Source: Hippasteria phrygiana (taxonomy: Eukaryota > Echinodermata > Asteroidea > Valvatida > Goniasteridae). Taken from it: a DNA stretch of 64,000 nucleotides. The stretch is from positions 496,001 through 560,000 of the forward strand of contig JAZGUH010000155.1 of assembly GCA_037893225.1 (NCBI GenBank). Reading direction: 5' to 3'. The notes beneath the pieces were generated by a model that saw nothing but the letters and a program-made list of their open reading frames with translations, was not told where the DNA came from and did no database searches. A program made the translations under genes and the position numbers. Shown here in pieces: positions 20,690-31,339 of the stretch. Every line of letters begins with the position of its first letter. Positions within the stretch are counted from its first letter, which is position 1.

Positions 20690-21460
20690 TGTTTTATAAC
20701 ACACATCTGTCCAAAATATAAAATAAGAAAAGAAACTTTTCAGGGTTTTATATGCGAACTGTTTTAGTTCAACAATTAAAATTCAACAATAAGCAATTCA
20801 ACAATTAAAGGAATGCTTTTAGTTTCCCTAGATAGATTCAGTGTTTGAGTTGCTGTTCGCTGTTGAGTTGCTATGAACAATAATCCCAAACATTGCAAGT
20901 TGTAGTTGAGGGCGCTGTAACCAGTCAAAAATGTTGAGTATAATGCCTATCATCAGGGGCGTGTTTCCGCGTTGGTCATTGGTTGGGCGTTTTGGCGTCT
21001 TCGGTCATAGTTGCGTGACGTCATTGTTTTGACCAAACGAGAACCAAAGGTTGGAATCGGTTCACAGGTTCAAAATGGCGGAAGATACTGAAACGTAAGC
21101 AGAATTTTTTTTTATATCGTGAATTATGTACGAGAGCCACCATGGCACGGCCCGTCGTAACGCGTGTGTAAAGCATGGTAAATCGTCTAACCGACGTCTT
21201 TTTGTTTTCAACCATTCCTCTTCTTCGACGTCATTCACGTGACCAGATACTCAAACTCTTGCACAACTGCTCGCTCTTCCGCCATGTTTGTTTACATAAT
21301 CGGCAATGCATATGTATGGTTCAATCGGTCAATGACAGTTTCTGCATGGTTCTGCGTTTTCTCGCGCCTGCGTAAACATGTTCCTGGTTATCGTTTTGAC
21401 GTCACAAACATGTTTCAGGTTGCGGTTCGCGAAAACACGCCCCAGGCACTGCATATACAT
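20690..21460. other. No gene recognised
   Basis: No supported feature. A local phrase (AATTCAACAATTAAA) is repeated near 20770-20810. The stretch 21240-21420 has short frames of 66-93 codons without a recognisable domain. Confidence 0.5.
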
Positions 21461-21464
21461 TGTA

Positions 21465-21878
21465 CAGTGGAACGTCGCTGTAACGAACATCGCGGGATCT
21501 ACAGATTTTGTTTGGTATAGCGATCGTTCGTATTAGCGATTTGCAGCCGCCGGTTATTTAAGGACGACTTTAAACACGTGCCGGCCATTGAATTATGTAA
21601 TTACATGTTCATACTTTCTAAGCTTACCGAATTCTAAAGCAACAGTTGGCTTTTCCCTCCTATTCCTTGGGGAAATAATAGCCACCTGTCACTCTTCAAC
21701 ATAAAGCTGCGGCCGTTTGGGAAATACAAACAGCCCAAATGCCCAGTACTGTTTTTTGCCTGTTTTTTACAACAATGTTCGGTAAGTTTTGTATACAAAA
21801 TTTGGGAGCCAAGGATGGTGTATGCTCGGTTAGCCGAATGTTCAGTATAGCAGTGTTCGGTATAGCGGCGTTCCACTG
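21465..21878. mobile_element. pogo/Tigger-like MITE, TA target
   Basis: The left end CAGTGGAACGTCGCTGTAAC and the right end, read inward as CAGTGGAACGCCGCTATACC, are inverted termini flanked by TA on both sides. Termini of the type CAGTRGAACCTCGNTATAAC with TA duplications are characteristic of pogo/Tigger elements of the Tc1/mariner superfamily. The 414-bp interior lacks a transposase. Further inside, GTTCGTATTAGCGA and GTTCGGTTAGCC-like phrases echo the terminal motif. Confidence 0.88.
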
Positions 21879-21923
21879 TACTCCCGAAATTACGCGCGCG
21901 ATGCCTTGACTCGCATTTAGACT

Positions 21924-23010
21924 GGGAGCCCAGGGGGGGTCAGCCTAGCTGGAAAGTTAACAAATGTCCATGTATATAGCAATGATCCACATGCATGCCG
22001 ATGTAAGGAAATGGACGTCTGCCGAGCACACTGTGGTGGGTGTGGTCAGGAGGGCCATGACAAAGGGCCCCCAAAATTGGGCTAGCCTAGATGGTGAGTT
22101 AACCCGATGAAACCTACTGGAAAATGTTCGGGATAGTCCCAGGTATCATGAAAGGCCACTGCCAGACATTTTCAGTGGTGGAATGTGCCCGCCAGACGAA
22201 AAAAAACCTGTACAGGAGGGGGCGTGGCCGTAACCCCCTCCTGTTCCTTTTCGCTGATACAGTTGCAACGCGGCGACAGAGAAAAATGTGAAACCAGTTT
22301 CTGTAGATGCCTTGACACTTGTAGAAAATATAAATGTAACTTAAGAGTCATTTACGATCAGACTAATTAACTTAAGAGCGGCGCGAATAGTGCGGAGGGG
22401 GCGTGGCCGCCACCCCTTCCAAATACATTTTCGCTTATATCATCGCAATACATTCTTTTAATCCTGTCAAATTTTCCTGGCATATTTGCCGATGCCTTGT
22501 GGCTATTTTATACCCATTAAAAAAATAAAACACACCATTCTCATCAAATTTCCATTTCCCGAAACAAGTAGGCTTTTGACCATGTTCAATAGGCCGCCTA
22601 TGTACAGTACTAACAATATATTATATGTGTTGGGGCCGGAGCTTAGTTTTCAAAAAGAGGTACAGATAATAAAAACTTACAAAAACAGTTTTTTTACATG
22701 GATTTCCCTTGTTCTTTATGCTTTGAAATACACTTGGACACAAGATCCTTACATTCTTACATTATAACACTTGTTATTTTCACCCTTTTGTGGGCGTGGC
22801 CTAAATATGTCAGGCAGGGTGTGAATAAGAGCACTTCAATCAAGGACAATTAAAAATGTTGCTGGCAAAACACCAATTCTGCATTGTTAACTATGTTAAT
22901 TGTGCACTATGTTAATTGTGTAAATTGTGTAAATTTTTAAACAGATTGTGTAAATCAATAAAATAAGCTAGCCTAACGTTTTGAACTTAGGCAAGTTTTT
23001 CCTTAAAGGC
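21924..23010 (+). repeat. Left arm of a 1-kb inverted duplication
   Basis: The sequence from GGGAGCCCAGGGGGGGTCAG to the CTTAGGCAAG...AAGGCAAATAACAG region is repeated in inverted orientation at 25237-26238. Shared landmarks include CAGTGTGCTCGGCAGACG (as complement), GGGGGCGTGGCC, CGGAGCTTAGTTTTCAAAA and GTGTAAATCAATAA. Neither arm has a usable reading frame. A third partial copy of the inner end lies at 31258-31335, so this is an interspersed element of unknown class, not only a local duplication. Confidence 0.85.
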
Positions 23011-23130
23011 AAATAACAGTGTGATACTCTGGGGGGTGTGTATACAGTGTTTATATAAAAAACGTCGAAGGGCAAAACTCTAAATTGAATTTACATCACT
23101 CCGACGCAAATTCTATCTTATAAATAGTTT
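23011..23130. repeat. Interspersed repeat with GAATTTACATC...CCGACGC
   Basis: TACAGTGT, then AAGGGCAAAACTC, TGAATTTACATC and CCGACGCAAATTCTATCTTA recur in similar order at 55330-55410 and, in part, at 24070-24150. It is an unclassified repeat; no termini were found. Confidence 0.5.
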
Positions 23131-23189
23131 GGTTGCGGTGCCCGCTGGTAAATCAGATTCAAACTAGGCTGTCGACATCGGCTAGTTCT

Positions 23190-23290
23190 GCGGTCGAATG
23201 GTAAGAAATCTGCACTACAGAAAGCAGATCGAGAGTTCAAGTCCCACCTGAGTGAGTGACTTTTTTCTCATATCTCTCTGGTGTATGTGT
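23190..23290 (+). mobile_element. tRNA-like SINE head, family C (copy 1)
   Basis: GCGGTCGAATGGTAAGA resembles an A box region and GAGTTCAAGTCCC a B box. The following GTCCCACCTGAGTGAGTGAC is shared with 55253-55300. Pairing of the cloverleaf arms is poor, so this is not a working tRNA gene. The element body may run to about 23430, where text like GGGACAATGGTACCC recurs at 53315. Confidence 0.4.
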
Positions 23291-23523
23291 GTGAACGCAC
23301 CCGGGAGCAAAGGGACAAAATAGGGACAATGGTACCCGGCAAGTCGGTCTATAGAAATATATAAACCCGACGAGAAAAACGCTATGTATTTTTATACATT
23401 GGATTTCCATTAGAACAAAAGAGAATAGATGGGAAGTAGGGTCGAACAATGGAGGTACCCTGTAAGTGGGCAGGTGTATATTCGTGTGAGTACACACGGT
23501 CGTACTTCCCCAATACTTCCGAA

Positions 23524-23549
23524 CAGTGGCGCACCCAGGATTTGACTTT

Positions 23550-23580
<31 letters not shown>

Positions 23581-23881
23581 TGGGCTCACCAATTTTTGTT
23601 TACATTTTTTTTAAGAATGTTGATATTTTCAAAAAAAATTTGCCCCAGATTTTTTGCCCAGGAAAATAATTTTGAAAGGGGGAGGGGTGGTGTTTTGACT
23701 CTTTTGACGTTGGTGGCGCCATTTACACCCCCTTAGCCACATACATATCACCACGGTCAATTCCTGGGACTAAGAAATACAATAATAATAATAATAATAA
23801 TAATAATAAACAACAACAAAAATTGACAACGTGGGGGGGGGGGGGCTCAATCCCCCCAGCCCCCCCTTGGATGCGCCACTG
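23524..23881 (-). mobile_element. hAT MITE, family G copy 3, 8-bp TSD
   Basis: The left end CAGTGGCGCACCCAGG and right end CTTGGATGCGCCACTG are inverted termini. CTTCCGAA (23516-23523) and CTTCCGAG (23882-23889) form an 8-bp target duplication with one mismatch. The interior has a long G run, CGTTGGTGGCGCCATTTA (the reverse of the core in the 12234 and 18500 copies), an (ATA)n tract and a second G/C run. No coding capacity. Confidence 0.88.
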
Positions 23882-24308
23882 CTTCCGAGGACAATGCTTT
23901 GTGTTTCCTATTGTTCCTTTAATATAACCCAACCCCATAGACTAAGCACGTATTTTTACTTCCGAGGACCGATTTCAACAAAAGACTTGACTTGCGAGGA
24001 CTGAAAGGTTTCTTTGTATTTTCTTTCTCCTCTTGTCCTCGGAAGTATATACAGAACCTGTAGGCCTACACAGTGTTTATAAAATACTATATTTATAAAA
24101 TGAAGGGCAAAACTCAATATTGCATTTACATGAATAACGTGCGAGGCATATAAAAGAGAGATAAGGACTAGAGAAGAGATCGACAGGTGAACATCAAATG
24201 GAGGGAAATGACCCGCAAGGAACAAAAGAGTTTTGTTTAGGCGAGGATGAAAAAGATAGGTGGGAGATAAGGATGGCGGACAAAAACAGTGGCAAGAAGT
24301 AGGATTAA

Positions 24309-24424
24309 TAGAGTACCGAAGTCTGACGTCAGTTGGCGCAACAACTGGTTCCAAACAAATGCAGTTTAGAATGTATTCTGGTTCCAAACATTGCATTGAT
24401 TGACGTCATCACTTCGGTACTCTA
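24309..24424. mobile_element. 116-bp MITE with TIR TAGAGTACCGAAGT
   Basis: TAGAGTACCGAAGTCTGACG at the left pairs with a right end reading CGTCATCACTTCGGTACTCT then A. TA sits at both edges, so the element may be 24311-24422 with a TA duplication. The phrase GGTTCCAAACA occurs twice inside. Confidence 0.72.
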
Positions 24425-24675
24425 CAGGAGATGGTATAAGTGTGGCAAGGGTTAAGGGAAGGAGAAGACATTAAAGGAGGCAATAAGTCCTCTGAATGGT
24501 GTCAGACTCCTGTATGTGATTCTAGCAAACCAATAATTTTGAACTTCTGCACTTAAATGTACCATGCTGGGTGGGAAGAGGGGCATCCATGGTGGGACTT
24601 CAGCTCGAATAATCAGGTATCGTAGGTTACGGGACGCCTATACTCCAATACTGGTCTGTCACTGTAAGGTTTTCA

Positions 24676-24946
24676 AGGGGCGGATCGGGGGGGGGGGGGG
24701 TGGTGGTCGAAACCCCTCCTGCTGTGACCCAAAATCAATTATAATAATTACAGTAATAATACAAAAAGATAACATTCTGCAGGGGTTAGTATCTGTATGT
24801 GGTGAATATTAAGTGCATCAGTCACAATGTGCTGCATTACCTATATGTCCGGCTGTCCGCAAAAATCGTACATAACAAAAATCTGACGTGTCTGACCCCC
24901 CCCCCCCCCCCCCCTCCCGCAATAATTCCTGGATCCGTCCCTGGTT
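24676..24946. mobile_element. Probable hAT-like G/C-rich element
   Basis: The left side is AAGGGGCGGATC plus a G run; the right side is a C run and then GGATCCGTCCCTGG. These are inverted termini like those of the elements at 12234, 19014 and 33440. No clean target duplication is visible, so the exact ends are uncertain. Confidence 0.6.
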
Positions 24947-25236
24947 TCTTTCCTTCTTTCATGTCTTCCCTGTCCTCTATTCCCTCCGTTGCCTGTTAAC
25001 CACCTCCGGGCCCCTTTTTTGCCTCTCCTGTGCCCTCCTCCTTCCCAACCCCCTCCCCTACATTCTCACCCAAGCCACATTCTTGGTGTCAGTGTCACTT
25101 CCCCACTCCTTACTCCCTTTGATGTGCCTCTCCCCTCTTTGCTCTTTATCTCTTATATGTTTCTCCATCCATTCCTACATGTACGTGTGTCCCCCACGTG
25201 TTTTTTTCTTATACCATGTACACCACTGTCATTTTT
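24947..25236. other. Pyrimidine-rich tract, no gene
   Basis: C/T-rich sequence gives Pro/Leu/Ser-rich frames of 89-125 codons with no domain. I treat these as compositional artefacts. Confidence 0.5.
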
Positions 25237-26238
25237 CATTGAAAAAGAACTTGTGTAGGCCCTAAGTTTAAAACGTTATGTTATTGATTTACACAATCTT
25301 TTTTCGAAATCATCTTTGCCGTGCACTTTTAACACAGTTAACAATGCAGAAACTGTGTTTTGCCAGAAAATCTTGTTTTCTTGTTTGAATTAGAGTGCTC
25401 TTATTTGCACCCTGCTTTACATATTTAGGCCACGCCCACAAAAGGGTGAAAATAATAAGTGTTATAATGTAAGAATGTTTTATCTTGTGTCCAAGTGTAT
25501 TTCAAAGCATAAAGAACAAGGGAAATGGATGTAAAAATCTGTTTTTGTAAGTTATTATTGTCTGTACCTCGTTTTGAAAAACTAAGCTCCGGCCGCAACA
25601 CATCATTGTATAATGTAATGTACACATTGAACATGGTCAATAGCTTTTTTTTTGCCACAAGGCATCGGCAAATATGCCAGGAAAATTGGACAGGATTAAA
25701 ATAATGTATTGCGATGATAATAAGGGAAAATGTACTTGGAAGAGGGTGGCGGCCCCGCCCCCTCCGCACTATTCGCGCCGCTCTTAAGTTAATTAGTCTG
25801 ATCTTAAATTACTCTTAAGTTACATTTATTTTCTACAAGTGTCAAGGCATCTACAGAAACTGGTTTCACATTTGTTGTCTCTATCGTCGCGTTGCAACTG
25901 TATCAGCGAAAAGGAACGGGAGGGGGTTACGGCCACGCCCCCTCCTGTACAGGTTTTTTTTTCGTCTGGCGGGCACATTCCACCACTGAAAATGTCTGGC
26001 AGTGGCCATTCATGATACCTGGGACTATCCCGAACATTTTCCAGTAGGTTTCATCGGGTTAACCCACCAGCTAGGCACGCCCAATTTTGGGGGCCCTTTG
26101 TCATGGCCCTCCTGACCACACCCACCACAGTGTGCTCGGCAGACGTCAATTTCCTTACATCGGCATGCATGTGGATCATTGCTATATACATGGAAATTGG
26201 TTAACTTTCCAGCTAGGCTGACCCCCCCTGGGCTCCCG
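25237..26238 (-). repeat. Right arm of the 1-kb inverted duplication
   Basis: Reverse complement of 21924-23010, at an estimated 85-90 percent identity by eye, with small indels. It ends CCCCCCCTGGGCTCCC, the mirror of the left arm's start. The 2.2-kb spacer holds the hAT MITE 23524-23881 and the small MITE 24309-24424. A transcript through both arms would form a long hairpin. Confidence 0.85.
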
Positions 26239-26818
26239 TTCTTCATCACGCTGACGCAAATTCCAAGCACTATAGCCCATATTAGTGAATCCCACGTGAC
26301 CGTGTTTCAGCCAACCAGTTCATTTTCCGAGAACAAATCTATTTCTACTCAACTGTGGATCTTGGTAAAGCTCCATGTTAACGTTATGTTGCACAAAGAG
26401 ATGGCGGCCCGTGGTCCCTATACAGAAAAGTGAGCAACGTGGATAGGGAGAGGTTGATTGAAGCTTTCGAGGGCAATAACGCACAGGGAAACAAATAAAT
26501 CATTATTTTGTTTACATGTTATAACGTTCCCCCTACATTTTGTTTCTACAAACCTCTGTTAATTTTTAATTTGAAATGGTCGAATAGAAATAGAAATAAA
26601 GAAAATTAACCACCTCTACACACAATCACGAAAACCCAAAACCTGCCTTTATTTCACGATTATGACTCAAGAGACAAAGTAGACAAAGTAACAGACAAAG
26701 AAATTATTCAAATCAAGACGATGATTATGGAACAAGAATATCATTCGGAACAACTTTCAGTGCAAGAAAGATAGCAAGTACATACTCCAATTAGGTCTAT
26801 CCATATCACATATAAAGC

Positions 26819-27093
26819 CGTGTTTCCATTGGACTTTTTATTCCGCGGCCTCGCGGAAACTTGCCGCCACATGCCTTTGCGTAATTCTACCCGTGCGTTT
26901 CCATTTGGACTTCTATTTACCTTCGTTTATTCGCCTTCGAGGCTGCTGGCAGAATGTCATACATTGCGAGCCTGATGACTTTCCGCGGCCGCGCGGATAT
27001 CTTCCGCGACTGCTTTCGGCCTGGTTGTTTTACATCAAGGTCGCGGTAAGTTGACAGGGACGTTAGTTTACCGCGTGTCTCCATTGGACTAAT
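26819..27093. repeat. Spaced repeat CGTGTTTCCATTGGACT, possible MITE
   Basis: CGTGTTTCCATTGGACTTTT at 26827, CGTTTCCATTTGGACTTCTA at 26896 and GTGTCTCCATTGGACTAATT at 27075 are three direct copies of one motif. Between them the sequence is rich in CCGCGG and CGCGGA. It looks like a GC-rich non-autonomous element, but the ends are not defined. Confidence 0.45.
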
Positions 27094-27239
27094 TTATTGA
27101 ACACTCAGTTTGAAATAGATTGACTATAAACGAAAAAGAAAAACCCACGCAGATAAAAGACCCTGTACGCTTCGATGGCTTAACTTGATTGCAGTAATCG
27201 TAAAAAGACATTAAAGTTAAGGATGGTAAAAATGTAGTC

Positions 27240-27443
27240 TTGCATGCCTATAAACGAAAGAGAATGACTAAAGACGAATCTGAATGGCAAAACCAAAATT
27301 ACGTGTGCACGAAAATGAAATTGAATATGATATTAGGGGAAAAGAAACCGCAGTATGGACAAAATCGAAAAATCCGCACGAACCTGAATACGCGTTGACG
27401 AAAATGAAGCGTTTTTTGCTGAAATTGGCCGGGACAACCTGTA
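27240..27443. mobile_element. TTTTCCCGGCC-family MITE (copy f), right end only
   Basis: CTGAAATTGGCCGGGACAAC followed by CTGTA is the right terminus of the family. Upstream bases (GAATGGCAAAACCAAAATTA, GAAAATGAAATTGAATATG) have the usual interior style. No left terminus is seen. Confidence 0.6.
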
Positions 27444-27539
27444 TTTACTTCTTCTTTTTAATTAACTATTTATTTATTTTAGTGGCACTGCTTTCAATAA
27501 CGCGCGCTACTGTTTATGTGTATGTTGGCTGTTGATTTA

Positions 27540-29780
27540 TTTGTTTTTGGTTACTTTTTAAAATTATAATTAATTCACCAATTATAATCCTCGTTTTTTT
27601 TTAAAGAGAAACCTTGGTCAGTGGGCAGTGATCTTCTCTTCCGCCTTCCTTTAAGCTTGGGGAAGTGTGCATGAGCGTAAGGGATCCCTGTAATAGCCAT
27701 TGTCTGAGTTTGGGAACTTTTAACCTTGGCCTTAAAAAGGGCATTTTAGGAATGTTGGTCGCTATGTTTTGACAGATAATGGCTCTTTTATCAACTGAAA
27801 TCCGGATTGAAAAGAGTTAGGTAGCTGCACTTTGTATCCTTTTTGTGGTGATTTTTGTGTGTTTGGTGGCGTGTTTGGGTTTCTTTGCCTTGTTTGTTTG
27901 ATTAATTTTTATTTTTTCAGGGGGATCTTTTGCAGCATGACCAATAATATTGTGAACATAAATGTCGGTCACCCCAAATTTAAACCTAGTGAAGAAAATT
28001 AAGAAGTCACATATGAAAAATCAAACAAAATTCAATGAATAAGTTCCATTTTAATATAATACGAATCGCCACCCATATTCAAGAAAGCTCGAGTCTGTGA
28101 AGCTTGCATACCCACAAGGTAGGGCCTACATTTAAGAAAGGTGAACATGTGTATAATTGACGTCCTTTATTTATTTATTTGGTTTTATCTTTTCCTGTGT
28201 CCGTTTGTTTTATTTTTATTCAACGTATTTATTTATGAAATTACACCTTTCGTTCAATTATTAATTCATTTTTTTTTTTAAATGCAAGTCGCACCAAACA
28301 AGGCTAAACTTGGGTATACCGCGAGAGCTACAAACAGAACAAGAATTAAATACGTAGAAGGTAGGAATTGAGATTCCTCCAGCAGGCAAGATCGTAATAA
28401 GATGAAGGGCACAGTTTGCAATAGTTTAAAAATCTGCAGTTTTTAAAATCCGTTTGCCGGGTTAATTGTTAGAAAAAAAGTGTGTCTTGTGATCAGAGGA
28501 AATCCTCCTACTTTCCTGCCACAAAATCGTAAACTTTCAAGTTGGAGAATTAAGGGGCATGCAACTCCAGTAAATTCTGCCTGGAGACGAACGGCTCTGA
28601 TGAATGTCGGTTGGCCAACGGCACAAGTGGGTTTATGCAATTCCGTGGATAACAAGATGCCACATGGTTAGTGTTGATTGCGCTGTCAAACAGCCGCTCT
28701 TGTTTTGTGGGCGTGGCATTTTTTCCAAGCCTATAAATTTCAGCTGCATCCAGCATCCCTCTGTCACCCACTGAAAACAGTGTTTTGTTGATCTGAATCG
28801 CGATATTTATGAATCATTAGATCCGGCATTATACGCTATATTCATCTATTTGGCATTCCTTTCCGAGTCACACATTGACCTCTGACCCAGCGATCGTATA
28901 CTTGAAGGACCTGGGGTCTTGAGCAAAAACAGAGAGTACAAACAAATGATTGCATGTAGGGCCTAGGGCCTATAGAGAGCAGAATTAAAGTTGGGAATTC
29001 TGCAAAACGGTTCTTACTTGTCCGCTCAAACATAAAATGCCTTAGTTTAGCTCATAAATTTGTCCTGTTGTATACGTTTCTGGGTAAATAATTTCAACGC
29101 GGGCATTCCCGACCGGCAATGGTTGGTGCTCGGTCTTAAGAAAATAAGCAAAGACGAGTCGGAAATCTTGGGTGGTTTGGGGCGGCAGTCATTGAGGTGT
29201 CTGTCTTGGCGAGATTTTATGGGTCGCTTTCGACCGTTTCCCAAAACCGCATGTGCACAGTGAAACCACTAAGCGGTTGGCGACTTGTTTCCGCACGGTG
29301 GCTCTCGATCTGTGATTTCGGTGGTTGAAAGCTCAAAATTCCCGCCCAAACCAGTGGTAAAAGCGCCTTAAGAAGAAAGAAGAGAACACATTCAGTGTCG
29401 ACAAAGCTTTGGTAATGAAAAGAAAACATGATTAGTTCCAATCAGAAAGCTTACTGTTTATATAGATAATACCAGTACCAATCCTAAAAAAAATCCGTCA
29501 AAATGCTCTCACCGGCCAGAATTTCAGAAAAAGCCCTCCAAAACCCCTTGGCTTATCGAAACATGCGAACATGCGCAAAATCACTGTTAAAACCAGAACG
29601 ATTTTTCAATATTTTCTAATGACTCAAAGTCAAATGACGGAATACGCTCAGACTTTCACAGGTCTGTTATTAATTATGTTTAAGCACACAAAGTAAGAAC
29701 ACTGCATACATTAAATTGTAATTGTTGATTTCCACTTTTGCTTATTTTACGTTATTATAATATCACAATGTGGCTACTTT
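27540..29780. other. No gene or clear element
   Basis: About 2.2 kb with no supported feature. It is AT-rich to about 28440. Between 28440 and 29440 several frames of 60-75 codons overlap on both strands, without domains or splice context. Confidence 0.5.
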
Positions 29781-29788
29781 TCAGTAAA

Positions 29789-30735
29789 TATAGGTTTTCC
29801 CGGCCAGTTTCGCAAAAATAGCGTTCAAATTCATCTTGATAGTGGCCAATTTGAAGCAAATTAACTCTCTGCTGCATGTCGTTCCCGTGGTTCGTATTCG
29901 TTTTCATACCTGGCATTTTCATGTTTAACGCATCCTATTTTGAAGTTATGTCATTCGGTTTAAGTGATCCTTCAATTTTACACTGAGTTTGGTTACGGAA
30001 TTTTTGCATGGGACTGTCATTTTCATTTTCATTTCCGCGCATTCTATTTAACACTTTTTGCATTCAAAATAAAGAAAAAGAAAAGTACGTTGCGAGTCTT
30101 TTGATTTAGTGAACCTTTTCATTGTTTCTTCTTTTCATTCTATATATATCTGTTATCTGTCTTTTTAATCTAAAGAAGTAAAATGTAAACAAACGATATG
30201 GAAAATTAAATTAAACATTTTTGTCTTGTTCACATAATTTTTTTTCTTAATTCTTCACTTCTTTCTCTTTTACCTTTGCTTTTAAATTGTGATCTGGTGC
30301 TTCAGTCTAGCAATATACACGGTCATCAGAGAAGTGGCAGGATCTATTGGAAAACAGTTCTTATATCCATGTACTTTTAAATTGGAATAAAGGAATTCCG
30401 TTCAATTCTATCAAACAAATGAATAATATGGACTTATTTCGAATTCCTACGCATACATTTAAAAAATGCTTGCTTAATAGCGAATTTAAATGACCAAACT
30501 TACTCAGATGGAAGCTCCAGCGAATATGAATGCTGCAGTATGCAAGTTTAATTTGAATGAATAATTGTTAAATTGCATTGTTTAAATGTACAATCGCATG
30601 CTTCTACATTTAAATTGAATGAGGATTTTTGTTAATTGAATGTTGATCTTAAACGTGCATTCAATTCGTGCGAAAATGGGTGATTGGTCGTCATTTTGGC
30701 TGTCAAATCTGCTAAATTGGCCGGGAAAACCTATA
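29789..30735. mobile_element. TTTTCCCGGCC-family MITE (copy g), complete
   Basis: TATAGGTTTTCCCGGCCAGT at the left is mirrored by AATTGGCCGGGAAAACCTAT at the right, in a TA-rich target. At 947 bp it is longer than copies c and d, with the same ATTCAAAT/GCATTC phrases and no coding capacity. Confidence 0.85.
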
Positions 30736-30739
30736 TTAA

Positions 30740-31255
30740 ATTTCGTGGCAGAAAAATCAATTATTGTTAAGTATCCGTTTATTGATTAAAAAGCTACCTC
30801 TGATGACGGAAGGGGGACCTTTAATACCAAACAGTACAGGAAGTGGCATGTGGAAACCACATGTAAACCACCTCAAGAAACCTGGATAGGGAATACAAGT
30901 AAATTGAGGGCCACCAGTGAACACGGTATTAAAAGTGGTATTTGCTCCTGAATTTGAAATACTCTCGCCATTTGAACGTAAATATCGATTGTACATTTTT
31001 TCGTACGTGACCTTTTTATAAGGGCAGTTGTTTTAATTAAAGAAATACAGCAGTTTCAGGATTTTGTTAGCTCATTTGCCGTTAAAAATAATACTGCTTG
31101 CTATATTTTAAGTTGAAAATCAGTTGTCAAACGTCCAGTGGTTTTCAGATTAATTTATGTATTTAAAATTTCGGAATTGGAAAATAAATTTGAAATATAC
31201 GAGAACCAGACATTTTTTGAAAATGAATTTAAACTGCTGCAAACTACTAACTAGA
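30740..31255. other. No gene recognised
   Basis: AT-rich sequence; frames below 80 codons without a recognisable domain. Confidence 0.5.
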
Positions 31256-31257
31256 TT

Positions 31258-31335
31258 GATCTGTCATTTGCCTTTGAGAAAGAACTTGCCTAAGTTCGAA
31301 ACGTTAGGCAGCTAATTTTGTTGATTTCCAGAAAT
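31258..31335 (-). repeat. Fragment of the 1-kb inverted element's inner end
   Basis: TTTGCCTTTGAGAAAGAACT followed by TGCCTAAGTTCGAAACGTTA matches the inner ends of the arms at 23010 and 25237. GAACTT-GCCT-AAGTTC is a perfect 6-bp hairpin. A GAAAG, small stem-loop, GAAACGTT arrangement reminds me of retroelement ends in other animals, but the class is unproven. Confidence 0.6.
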
Positions 31336-31339
31336 TAAA

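Noticed and set aside
24888..25265. 125-codon Pro/Leu/Ser-rich frame
   Set aside because: It starts in a C run and follows a C/T-rich tract; overlapping frames look alike and no domain or signal is convincing.
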